Shown here: positions 10,816 through 21,300 of the stretch, piece by piece
Layout of the letters: each line of letters starts with the position of its first letter
How positions within the stretch are numbered: position 1 is the first letter of the stretch
Origin: Schoenoplectus triqueter
Taxonomy: Eukaryota; Streptophyta; Magnoliopsida; Poales; Cyperaceae
Assembly (NCBI GenBank): GCA_964058805.1
Contig: CAXKVV010000040.1
Coordinates: 620,001-684,000 of the forward strand
Length of the DNA stretch: 64,000 nt
Direction: 5' to 3'
Program-made: the position numbers and the translations under genes
Notes under the pieces: generated by a model
The model's database searches: none
The model's input: only the letters and a program-made list of their open reading frames with translations
Told to the model about the DNA's origin: nothing

Positions 10816-12572
10816 TGTTAGTGTTGTAGTGATTTAGTAGCCAATCATTGGATGATTGTATTTAGTTTCATGTAAAATGATGATATATTTGATATTTCAT
10901 TTGTTCCTTGAGTATTCATTGTTTATATTTTGAGTTGGACTTCAAATGTGAAACATATATATATATATATATAAAGATTATAATGAAAAACTCTAAAAGT
11001 CCCTAATCCGTTAATTATCTAGGAACAATAATTAACACAAATGGATTAGTATGTAAGTTAAGTGTTGATCTTGTTTCACAGATCACTCGATAAGGAGTTA
11101 TCAGCTTAATTACACAAATAGCATGTTGGACATGTTATTGGACATGACCCATGTTGAAATACTATAAAGATTGTGTTTGATGTCATTAGTATTTTATTTG
11201 GATACTAATTCTTAGGTTGAGATAAATGATCTTCTTATATGTCTGATTTGCATTTATGGATATCGTCTAACGTTGTCTGTAACTGGCAGCCATAAGGGCT
11301 TTATCTCGGTGTACGTCTTTCGTATGAAGGGGATGCATGAGTCAAGAAGACCGATGTCTCTCTCGTTTGTCGACGGGAGTGATGATATCCAACTAGGTGC
11401 ACATAGTATACGAATGCATTGCAATGAATGACATGATCTTGCCTTGCAACATTCGGGATATCATAGGACATAGAATAAGCATGAGACAATTATCGTTGCC
11501 TAGGACCGGGATATAAGTACTGCACTCATATCTGAATTATTTAGGGGTTGTGATGCATATTGCTGGGTGCCGCTCACAATCTATGAGATTAAGGGGTTTA
11601 ATCTCATTGCTAAATAATTTAGGTCCCAAAGGGTCACACCGTGAAAGGATTGTGCCTCTATTCGTTCCTTGATCATTTAATATGTTGGACATATTAAATT
11701 GAGTCTTAAACATGAGATATATATAGTCATAGAAAATGACTAATTAATTATATTTATCAAATGGTTTGATAAATAGGCTGAAATTATGAAAACGATGCAA
11801 AGACAGCCCGGTTCAGCCCCATTCGACTTTCATTCGGCCCAAATACCCATAGTGCAAGACACCTCACTATTCTGGATACATGAAGCCCAACTAGGGCCCT
11901 TCTAATGGCTGCACATGGCATAAAGTAGTGGGTGGTTATACCAAAACGTGGGTAGAAGGCAAGGCTGAAGTTGGGAGCTGTTTTGCCACGTTTTCAGCAG
12001 TTTTTCAGCAGTTTTTCGGCAGTTTTTTTGCTGTTTTGGGTTGTTCTCCACTCTAGAACGTGGGGAGACTACCTAGGGACATGGGAGAGGAGTCTCCTGC
12101 CTTGGGGCTCTATAAAAGGAGGCCTAGGCTGCCAAGAAACCCATTGATCTTTCACTTACGCGCGCGGAAGCTCTGCTGAATTTCTGCCGCGTATCTCATG
12201 TGTTGAGACCCATCTTCCACCAGATTTTTCACATAGATTAAAGGAATTTAATCACAGTGGTGTGGAGGAGATCAAGGAGAGTCTCCCTAGCATCCTAGCA
12301 AGTGCGAAGGAGATCGGATAGTGGGCTGCCTCGGTGGATACCATGGAGGGCGCCTACGCTTGGTGTCTTTGCGGGTACCGGTGCAAATCGAGCGAGAAGG
12401 AGACTACCCCGAGCCTCCCCGAAGACTCACGCATAAAAGGTACAATAGTTTAGTCTAGATCTATGATTTTGGTTCAGTTTTATCACATACAAGATCCTTG
12501 TTTGAATTGTGCACCGAAAAATTTAAAATTCCGCATGTTCGTGTACTTGCTTGTTCAAACTAAATTCCAACA
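10816..12572 (+). repeat. 3' LTR of copia-1
   Basis: 1757 bp, TGTTAGTG...CCAACA, matching 2011-3800 end to end apart from ~44 substitutions, a 2-base indel near 11849 and a shorter (TA)n tract near 10955. Confidence 0.95.
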
Positions 12573-12715
12573 AACCAAGCACCAGTTGCACACATCTTCT
12601 ATGGGTTTGAGACACATAGGAGATTGGCTGTGAGATTATCTTTTAAATCTGAGAGATTTATAGATTTGTATAAGGCATGGCTTAATATGATTGACTCCAA
12701 GCTTAAGTGGGAGAT
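12573..12715 (+). pseudogene. Old copia element (copia-2): end of RNase H and polypurine tract
   Basis: Continues the relic at 1758-2010 across the copia-1 insertion: after one copy of the target duplication the codons read PLPQA-KHQLHTSSMGLRHIGDW, the typical copia C-terminus. A purine tract AAGTGGGAGAT at 12705-12715 leads into the LTR at 12716. Confidence 0.85.
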
Positions 12716-13390
12716 TGTTAGTTTGTAATAATCTTGAAGTCAATAATACGATAAATTTATTATATAAAACTTTGTTCATGAATTGGATATTTAAACGATA
12801 TTTTATTTCCTTGAGTATTATTGAATTTATGAATCATTCCGAGTTCATGACTGGAATTGTGAAACTTCATAATATAGAATATACTCTTAAAATTTACTAA
12901 TCAAGGTAATTAGCAGGAACACTAATTAACCGTTATCAGGTTAGTATGTGGATTAAATGATGGTCAAGTTTTACAGAACATAGACAAAGAGTTGTCATTT
13001 TAATCACATAGATAGATGTTCTAGGAATATCGTATTTGATAGACCCCGAATGAAACATTAAATGAAATTGTGTTAGTGTCATTAATGTTTTCGTTCAGTA
13101 TTAAATTCTAAAGTATGAGGTATTCATCTTTCCTACATAATATATGTATGTGTGTGATTTCTATCAAACGTTATCCGTAAAAGGTGGCTATAAAGGTAGC
13201 TCTTCGGTATACATAAATTATGCAGAGGAAGAGATGGTTTGCCAAAAGTACTATTGTCCCTCGTATTTCTATACGAGTTATAGCATCACTAGGCCCCTTG
13301 ATAGAGTAAGATTATCTGCTAGCAGTATAATTACAAGAGTAATTATATTTGATAATTTACTCAGGATCAAGAAAAGATTAAGTTTGCAAG

Positions 13391-14015
13391 TAGGGTTGCA
13401 CAAAAAAGCTCGGGCTCGTAGCTCAGCTCGGGCTCGAGCTAAAATGGCTCGAGCTAATTTGGCTCGAGCTAATCTGGCTCGGTAGTTAAATGAGCCGAGT
13501 TTGAGTTGGGGCCGGCTCGGCTCGTGGCTCGACTCAGCTCGAATAAAAAATAGTTTTTATAATTTTTTTTTGCCGAACTCTAATCCGATAACTCATCTCT
13601 CACCATCTCACCATGTCAGCGGCTTAAAGACGTCTCTTACTCGCTCGTAATTAGATTCGTATATCTGACTCGATAGTTTTTTATTGGTTCATCCATTCAA
13701 ATTAATGCAGCGAAGATGTCATTGAAAAAATAGTTTGTTGATATACCAATTTTGTACCAATTCTCATACCAATTTTTTAGATATACCAACTTTATAGTTT
13801 GTAGATGTATTAAATCTAAATATCAAATTGAGTCAACGCACATGCATTGGCTCGTGAGCCAGCTCGCGAGCTAGCTCGAATAGTAACGAGCCGAGTTTGA
13901 GCTAGGTTTTTCAGCTCGAACCGTTTCACGAGCTCGGCTCGACTCGACTCGAATTTTCATGAGCCGAGCTTGAGTTAAGCCCAGCTCGGCTCGACTCGAC
14001 TCGTTTGCAGCCCTA
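13391..14015. mobile_element. Non-autonomous hAT element with 8 bp target duplication
   Basis: 625 bp with inverted ends TAGGGTTGCA / TGCAGCCCTA and a perfect 8 bp duplication TTTGCAAG (13383-13390, 14016-14023), the target size of hAT transposons. Both subterminal regions are packed with GAGCCGAGCTCGAG-type repeats in inverted orientation, while the centre is AT-rich and codes for nothing. It inserted into the LTR of copia-2. The short ORF over its left end is repeat-derived (ARARSSARARA) and not a gene. Confidence 0.93.
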
Positions 14016-15205
14016 TTTGCAAGGATGACACATACCTACCTTGAAACTGATCTGATAGCTATGAGACAAAAGAACTAAATACAAGTAAATAGTTTACTGG
14101 ATCATGATATTGTACAGTACATCATCATCTGTGTAATTAGATGGTCATAGTGCATTCTGCCAGATGTCTCCTATGATTATAGAAGTTAAAACGGTTTTAA
14201 CTCTATTTACCAACATAATACGGATCCTGTCGGGTCACACCGTATAGGAGTTAATCGGAGAATCTTATTGATTAATTATGAATTGTTTATAATTAATAAT
14301 AAGATGGTTATAATTAATTATATATGATATAATTATATTTGTCATAGAGATGACAAGAAGCAAAAATCAGATTGAATTTATAACGTGTTGGACACGTCGT
14401 ATAAATTCGCCGAAACAACAACCGAGAAAAATATAATTGTAGATGACAAATATATATATTTGATTTGGATTTTAAATGTTAATTATGGATTTGAATTATG
14501 GGCCAAAGCCCATTTATAATTAAAGTCTTAATTAATAATTAAAAGCCCAAAATCAGAAAAGCCCAAAATCCGAAAAGCCTAAAAAGGCCCATGAAAAGCC
14601 CATGACGACCTCCAAGGGTATTTTGATAATTTATCCAAAAGCCCAAGGGTATTTCGGTAATTTGGCCAAAAAGCCCAATGGCGTTTTGGTAAATTGGATG
14701 AACTTTAAGGGTATTTTGGTCTTTTCACTTTGAAACCTCCCTACTATTCACGAGGGCATTTTGGTAATTTTTCAATTCCACTTTTTCTATAAATAGAGGG
14801 GTAGGGTGAGAGAAAAAGTTCCACCAAATCAGTTCTACTTTCTCTCTCTCGGTATACGGTTGTTTTAGAATTCACGGGATCGGTGAATAGTGTTTTTACG
14901 AAAGTTGCGGTATTTCTGCACATTTGTGAAACAGAATTACTGCGAGTCATGAATAGTACTATTTCATCTTTTTCTCAGGTGAATAGTGTTTTTGCGAGAA
15001 ACCGCGGTTTACGGTATTTTTGGCAAAAGAAATAAGCCGCTCTCTGGTTAGTCCTGGTGGATAACCTACAGAGGCATCAGACGTTTGGTGCTCCGAGACA
15101 AGCTGATTTTCATTCCAATTGAAATTTGGAAGCGAGATATAACATCTTATATTAATCTATTTAATTGTTAAGTAGATTAATGTTTTAGAAATCAATCATA
15201 GAGTA

Positions 15206-15403
15206 GATCAATAAAGGTTTAAAGATGTGTGTATCTCTCGGTAATCATCCGACACATCACTTTAACCCTAAGCTTAAGTTAGAAGTAAAATAATATTTTA
15301 CCGTCTTTTGTAAAGGATTAAATGTCTGTAACTCTCGGTTATTATTCGACATACTTTAATCTCTAACTTAAGTAGAAGTAAAATTTTTATTCTACGGTCT
15401 TTC
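15206..15403 (+). repeat. Tandem duplication of ~100 bp in the copia-2 LTR
   Basis: Two diverged head-to-tail units share AAAGGTTTAAAGATGTGTGT / AAAGGATTAAATGTCTGT, CTCTCGGTAATCATCCGACA / CTCTCGGTTATTATTCGACA, and AAGTAGAAGTAAAAT...TACCGTCTTT. Located in the U5-like end of the LTR. Confidence 0.6.
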
Positions 15404-15449
15404 CGCAGCTTGAGCATTAATGGGATTTGGGCATTCCGAATCCCTACAC

Positions 15450-15690
15450 CGGAGACGTAGGCATTGTTAAAGCCGAACTCCGTAACATCTTGTGTTTTTG
15501 TTTTATCTTTACTTTTTTTTCTCATATTTCTTTGATTGCTATATTCTTGTGAGAATTGAATTGATTTAAATTGTATTCCGCTGCCATTATACTTGAACAT
15601 TAAGCCCCAAATTGGTTTATATATTTCTACCTTAGGTTCTTTATATTTTTGCACTATTTTAACCTTTCAATACCACTATCCTAGAGCTTT
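15450..15690 (+). repeat. Copia LTR end (U5-like), possibly right part of family B
   Basis: Resembles the end of plant copia LTRs: GGAGACGTAGGCATTG, CGAACTCCGTAACATCTTGTG, a T-rich run and TTGTATTCCGCTGCCATTA. The same organisation ends the 30373-31503 LTR (TTATATCTTGTG..., TTTTCCGCTGTCATGAACATTAA). It may be the right half of the LTR whose left half lies at 1220-1757, separated when copia-2 inserted; I cannot verify a target duplication. Confidence 0.45.
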
Positions 15691-16224
15691 CAAGGGCTAT
15701 CATATATAACTATAAAGAATATGGTTATATGTACCACCATCCGCCATTAGAACCTTTTTAGGGAGTAAGTTCTTTAATTTTAATTTAAATATTTAAATTT
15801 TATTTTTTTAAATTACACTAATATATTTTCAAGTTTTTAACTCCTCTTATGTTTCTAACATAGGTGGTCCCAAGCCCAGAAAAAGGAGGAGGGAAAATTT
15901 GACAAACATAATATTTTACGAATTACTATAAAAATATTTTTAACACATGTCCATATTTTTTTACATTTTTTTCATTTTTTATGTTTTATGGAATTTTTTA
16001 TTTTTTAGAATTTTACAGAATACACTATATAACATATTTTTAAATTAAAAAAATAATTTTTAATATTTAGTTTCACTTTTTGATATTTTCTATTTTTTAT
16101 ATTTTATTTTCAATATGCTATATTAAATAATTTAAAATACGTAAACACTTTAAAAAATTTTAAACTTTTGTTTACAATTTTGGAATTTTTTTTATTTTCT
16201 GGATTTTTAAAATCTTTGATATGT
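15691..16224. other. AT-rich non-coding, with an RTE LINE 3' scrap
   Basis: No gene seen. A short stretch at about 15866-15893 (GGTCCCAAGCCCAGAAAAAG and GAGGAGGG) matches the RTE 3' region at 58214-58240. The rest is low-complexity A/T. Confidence 0.4.
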
Positions 16225-16505
16225 TAATGCACACCGTATTCAAAACACGAATAATCGCGACACATTTTGACACGACACGAATGAGCACGACACGTTTAAC
16301 ACGACGTGATTTATCCGTAACGTGCCGGCTTCTCCCCATTTTTAACACTGCACGACACGACACGAAAAAAAATAAAAATAATAATAACACGGCACGACAT
16401 GACACGAAAACACGGCGTACTTTGCACGGCACGACACGACACGAAAACACGGCGTACTTTGCACGGTACGACACGACACAACACGATTTTAGAACACTAC
16501 ATGGG
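16225..16505. repeat. CACGACAC-type repeat, second array
   Basis: Dense CACGACACGA units, including two tandem copies of CACGAAAACACGGCGTACTT. Same motif family as 1-310. The segment around 16260-16330 read in reverse resembles the first 50 bases of the window, so the two arrays may be the opposite subterminal regions of one hAT element. Ends near GATTTTAGAACACTAC. Confidence 0.55.
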
Positions 16506-16734
16506 ACACACTCCTCCCAAGTCTCAACTCTTAATTTCATGTTTGTTCCCTTTCTTCTTTGTATTTTCTTTTTCATTTAAATAATATTTTTATAATACGA
16601 AAATAAATATTTTAAAAAATAAAATAAAAACATAAATTATAAATATATTTCCTTCGGATCTTAAAAAAAGAAATTACCTAAACATGAAGCTAGGCAAGCC
16701 CGTACTCAAACTCTGGCCACGGACTTGAAAATCC

Positions 16735-17110
16735 CGCACCCATGGCGAATGCAGAATTTTTGACCGGAAGGAACAATAATTGGATTATAATAATTTATCA
16801 GATTTAATCTCATTAGCTAATTGGTGCTAAATAAAAAAATAATAATTTAACATACATTCTTATCTAATAAAAAACTAAAATAATAATATTCTATTATATA
16901 TTGAAAATAATAATAAAATAAAATTCTAAGTAATAAATAAATAAGTCGATAAAAAATGTCTCTATGAAACTTCATATTTTGAAATATTTGTATAATTCTT
17001 TCATTATCTACATATTAAATATTTTTTTCAATGAAAGTAATAAAAAAAATTTAGGAGGGCGAAAAGACAATCCAGGAGGGATGGCGGCTACTTCTGGATA
17101 TAACTAAATC
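16735..17110. repeat. MITE-like element, copy 1 of a dispersed pair
   Basis: About 370 bp, AT-rich centre, similar along its length to 59456-59815 (shared landmarks ATTATCTACATATTAAATAT / ATTATCCATGATATTAAATA and TTTTTTTCAATGAAAG / TTTTCTCAATGAAAA) and ending with AAATCCGCCCTTGCC, where the other has CATCCGCCCCTGAC. Ends of this kind are common in plant hAT-type MITEs, but I see no clear target duplication. Confidence 0.45.
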
Positions 17111-18312
17111 CGCCCTTGCCCACTAGGACTAGACAAATAACTTGTGGCTTATGACTCACTCGGATTTGAACTCATCGTAATTCGAGCTAACTGCTCGTAT
17201 ATTTTCTAACTTGAGTACGAATTAGGGTTGGCTCACTCAGCAATTTGTCAACTAGCTTGTATATTTGAGTCTGTCATATTTCTTATTTTTATTTAAATGT
17301 CATTTGTATTATTTAATTTTAAGATTATTTGATTATGTAACATGTTTGTTGTTATATAATTTATTTCTCTGTTATGTAGTTTGTTCGTTATTTATTTTAA
17401 TTTATTAGCTATTTTGTTTTCAATTTATATTTTTGAAATCAACTAATAAATCAAAACACAAAAAAAATAGTTAACTCAATTCAGCTCGATTCGTATAAGT
17501 ATAATTGTTAGCTCGAATTCGAATTCTACTGCCCGCACCACCATCAACTATTTATCTATTTTGTATTTTGTATTATTTTGTATTATTTTGTATTTTTTTG
17601 GAATGACATGCATGGAATCTTGAATAGATCGTACCTCACGGTCACGGACAGAAAATGTCATATCAAATTTAAGATGTCACATGGTAGCAATAGCAACGAT
17701 GAATATGGACTTTTGCTTCTTTTTTTTTTAACTTCATTTCATGTTCGCCCCTTTGTCTTCCATTTCGGATCTGAATCTCGTTCTTTGTTACTGATGAACG
17801 ATGATGAAGATTCATTCATTTTTTTGAGAAGTCCATCTAAATTCTGGAACAATCATTCATTTTGAAAATTCTGTTCGTTATCATATTAGAATTGGATTTG
17901 TTACTCAGTGTCTGTTCATTTACACACAAACACATACTCAGAAAATAAATCATTTGATCGGAATAAAAGATTACACGGAATATAACTTTTCTAATTTCAC
18001 AGAAAAGCTTCCCCCTTCTGTGAACTGTTAACTACTAAGAAGATGTGTCAAAGGCCTCAAGCCGTGCTATTCAATCACTTAATCCTGCGAGCCAAATTGG
18101 GTGTTTGGAGTGGCCTTTATTATCAACATGATAAAACAATTTTAAAGAATTGAATTATAAGTTTTGGATCTTACAAATTGCAGCGTGCATTGCTGCTCAT
18201 ATCCTATACAATGAACTACAAAAGAGAGGGAAACAAATAAATAAACTTCTCTATTCTCCTGCCTTGTTATATTCTTCATGATAAAAATCGCCAATCTCAT
18301 TTAAGAAATTAT
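17111..18312. other. Intergenic DNA and 3' flank of the ABCG gene
   Basis: No gene supported. Holds a (TATTTTGTAT)n microsatellite at about 17555-17595 and GCTCGAATTC-rich scraps. The stretch after about 18110 is probably the 3' untranslated region of the minus-strand gene; a reverse-complement AATAAA sits at 18113-18118, but no transcript evidence is available. The 95-codon ORF at 17578-17865 has no recognisable domain and is compositionally like its surroundings. Confidence 0.4.
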
Positions 18313-21300
18313 CTATCTTCTTTGGAAGTTCAGCACTTTGATGGAAACACCAAAGAGGAAAGCGAACAGAACTGTAAATCCAACTACCACAACTGCAACT
18401 ACACCCAGAAAATCATGATGGAATCCAAAATAGCTCTTCAAAAACTCTTTCACTGTTTCGTCTGAGCCCTGGAGCTTATCATTCATGTCCCCGAATTGAG
18501 ATGTGACCAGGCCATACAATGTCCATGAGACGGGGCAGGCCCAATAGTACCAACGCCACCATACTGGCATGCTCTGCAAATTAAATGAATATGCATTGTT
18601 AGACAATGGTACTTTTACCTTCTATTATTGCACAAAATAATTGAAGCAGCAGCAAAATGCATCTTAGACTCCGAAAGGACCTTTCTTGTAACTTCTCGTT
18701 CTGACCTATAATAATTAACCCTGAAACTGTTTACCTTTTTCATAAGTCAACAGTAGAATGAGGAAACTTACGGGTCGGGCGATGATAAATCCAGCGAAGA
18801 TGTTCCAAATGCCATAAAATGCCGAAGAAACAATGGCAGCGATGTTGTAGTTAGGGGTCAAGCCGACACACAGCATCCCATAAAATGTGAAGTAAAGAAG
18901 CGTGAAGTACATATAGAACATGTACCAAAAGAATTTAGCTGCTGTCCACTGAAAGTTCATCATGGAGTATACAATAACTCCATAAAGTACTGATTGTACC
19001 AGCACATATGGCAGCTCAATTGCCACCTGAATATGTAGAAAGAGCAGTTATTATCTTTTTCAATCCATGCAGTCTCTTTAAGGAGTTATATTTTGAAATG
19101 TGTTTTTGCTATTTCACTTATTATATTTTGACTAAATACAAATGGTAAAATCACCAAAAGTATATTCTAAAGCATCTTAGTCAGCAAGAGTTCTTGATGG
19201 TAAACTGGAATATTATAAGTAACTCTAAAGCGGAGCTGCAACTTTTATGGGTGAAAAGGGAAGAAAAAAAGAAAAGTTCAAAAGAAATATACCTGTCCAA
19301 ATGCATATGGAAGAGCAGAGTACATGCCAGCAGCTCTCTCCCTATAAAATACAGATCGCTCAATGGCCACAACCGGTTGAACCGCAGTACCATAAGAGAT
19401 ACCCATAAATAGCACAGCAGCGTACATTGACCCCATAGCATTGAACAAGTCCTGCTGTGTGTTCCTATATCACAAAAAGAAAAAATAATCAAATTAGTCC
19501 CTAAAAGCAAGTAACATAACTGACAGAGCATCATTAGTAATTAGAAGATGAAAGAAACTGAACAATTAGTCCTTACCTTTTGCCTCCAAGGCGCCAAAAA
19601 ATTGTGCCGAACATGAGTGCAATAACTAGAGAAAAGAAGAACCGAATGACAGTGTAAGGAGGGTTTCTCCAATAGGACAAATGTTGTTTCCAGAGGCACG
19701 CCATGCATTGTGTCAGGAAAGATTGTGAGTATTGGGCTGGGAAATAGAGGTCACTTGTCCCGGCAGGCGGTGTGCTTAGTTCCTTTATGATTTCTTTGTT
19801 TCTCCTGCATTTGTTAAATCAGCTGAGTTAGAGAAAGTTGATAGTATCTTAGGAACTTTTATAAGTACTTTACGAGATAACTTACTTGTAAAGTTCTGAA
19901 TTCCGGTATGTCTCTGCAAAGTCAATTCCCAGAACCTCTTCTTGTGCAATTGTTGACAATTCCAACATCCATGTAGCAGGATTGTATCCATCCTTTATCT
20001 TACTAACTCCAGGAATTGCCTAAAAAGATGACAACAAAGCAGTTAGCTTTTGTTTCTCCTCTTAATTTAGGACAAATAGGTTCAAAAAGAAACAAGTGGC
20101 TGTAAAAATTATGTTCATATATATTAGCCTACCTCAAAGTAACTAATTAAGTCTCTGGACTGGTGACCCAATGGGCCGACGTAAATCTCCTCTCCACCTC
20201 TCTTCATCAGGAACAACTGCATGCAAGAAGAGCATATAAGGATCTCCTGCGATGTCAATTAAAAACACAAAACCAAGATAACAGTTGATGTTCCTCACCT
20301 CATCGAAAGCCTCAAAGATATCAATGCTTGGCTGGTGAATGGTGCAAACAACAGTTCGTCCTGTGTTAACAGTGTTTCTGACTGCTCTCATAACAATGGC
20401 AGCGGCTCTGGCATCAAGTCCTGATGTTGGTTCATCCATGAAAATAATTGATGGATTAGCCACTAACTCCACAGCTATTGTCAACCTTTTTCTCTGCTCT
20501 GTTGACAGCCCATTTAAACCTGGTAGACCAACTAGTGCATTCCTAAGCGGGTTCAGCTCCACTAATTCCATCACTTCCTCAATGAACATCTATGCATTGA
20601 AATAGAAGTATTTATAAAAATATAAGAAGTTATGCAGAAGTCAAATAAAATCGCAAAAAAATATATTTAATAATGCATACCTTTCTAGAGTCGTAATCAA
20701 CCTCAGGAGGCAATCTAAGCCAGGCGGAATAAACAAGAGACTCATAAACGGTCACATTTGGTGAATGTATATCATTCTGCTCACAGTATCCTGAAACTCT
20801 TGCGAAAGTCTCCTGTTTCTTCGGGTAACCTGAGATGTAAATTTCGCCCTCAATGTACCCACCGGTCTTTCTACCAGCTAACACATCCATTAGTGTGGTC
20901 TTGCCTGCTCCACTAACCCCCATCAAGGCAGTTAGAACACCCGGTCTGAAGGATCCACTAACTCCTTTTAGTAGCAGGAGCCTATCTTGCTCCACTCCTT
21001 GTGATTTCATTTCCTGTAATCAATAAAAATGAAAATAATTATGAAAACATGTCAAAATGCTTTTATCTTAAAAATATGATATATCAAGGTAATTTACATA
21101 GGAGTACAGAACTGAGCAAGAAGCTAAAACAATTACCGCAGGCATATCAACGGAGTATCTAATATTGTCAAAGGCAACAGAGAGTGGTGCGAAGGGAAGA
21201 ACCATTCCTTTCTGACTCTGTTTCAACTCTGAATTTGAAGATTCCTTTGATGCAGGTACTATCTCAGACATTTCTCCATCCCTTTGTCCTTGAAGTGCCT

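Larger units (their letters stand above)
2011..12572 (+). mobile_element. Ty1/copia LTR retrotransposon (copia-1), complete but inactivated
   Basis: Two long terminal repeats, 2011-3800 and 10816-12572, start TGTTAGTG and end CCAACA. Target duplication is AGCCA (2006-2010) / AACCA (12573-12577), one mismatch. A tRNA-Met primer-binding site follows the 5' LTR and a polypurine tract precedes the 3' LTR. The internal region encodes gag, protease, integrase, reverse transcriptase and RNase H in copia order. Damage: a 1.5 kb solo LTR in gag, an in-frame stop at 9927-9929 and a 1-base shift near 10180. By eye the LTRs differ at about 44 positions (~2.5%, mostly transitions) plus a (TA)n length change. 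The bases 3814-5193 are an untranslated leader with no gene that I can see. Confidence 0.95.
12716..15447 (+). repeat. 3' LTR of copia-2, carrying an hAT insertion
   Basis: Starts TGTTAGTTTG right after the polypurine tract. It shares the order of landmarks with the copia-1 LTR at low identity (CCTTGAGTATT, AACACTAATTAAC, GGGTCACACCGT), so it is a related but distinct family. A TATA box (TCTATAAATAGAGG) lies at 14787-14800, preceded by several copies of AAGGGTATTTTGGTAATTT (14615-14775). The end is placed at CCCTACA (~15447) by analogy with the copia-1 terminus and is uncertain. Bases 13391-14015 are foreign. Confidence 0.65.

Noticed and set aside
13144..13485. 113-codon ORF ending in ARARSSARARA
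   Set aside because: It crosses the boundary between an LTR and the inserted hAT element; the Arg/Ala tail is the GCTCGG repeat.
16172..16580. ORFs on both strands over the second CACGACAC array
   Set aside because: Repeat-derived open frames, as at 1-310.
17578..17865. 95-codon plus-strand ORF as a gene
   Set aside because: Low-complexity, Phe-rich, no domain, no plausible promoter or splice context.
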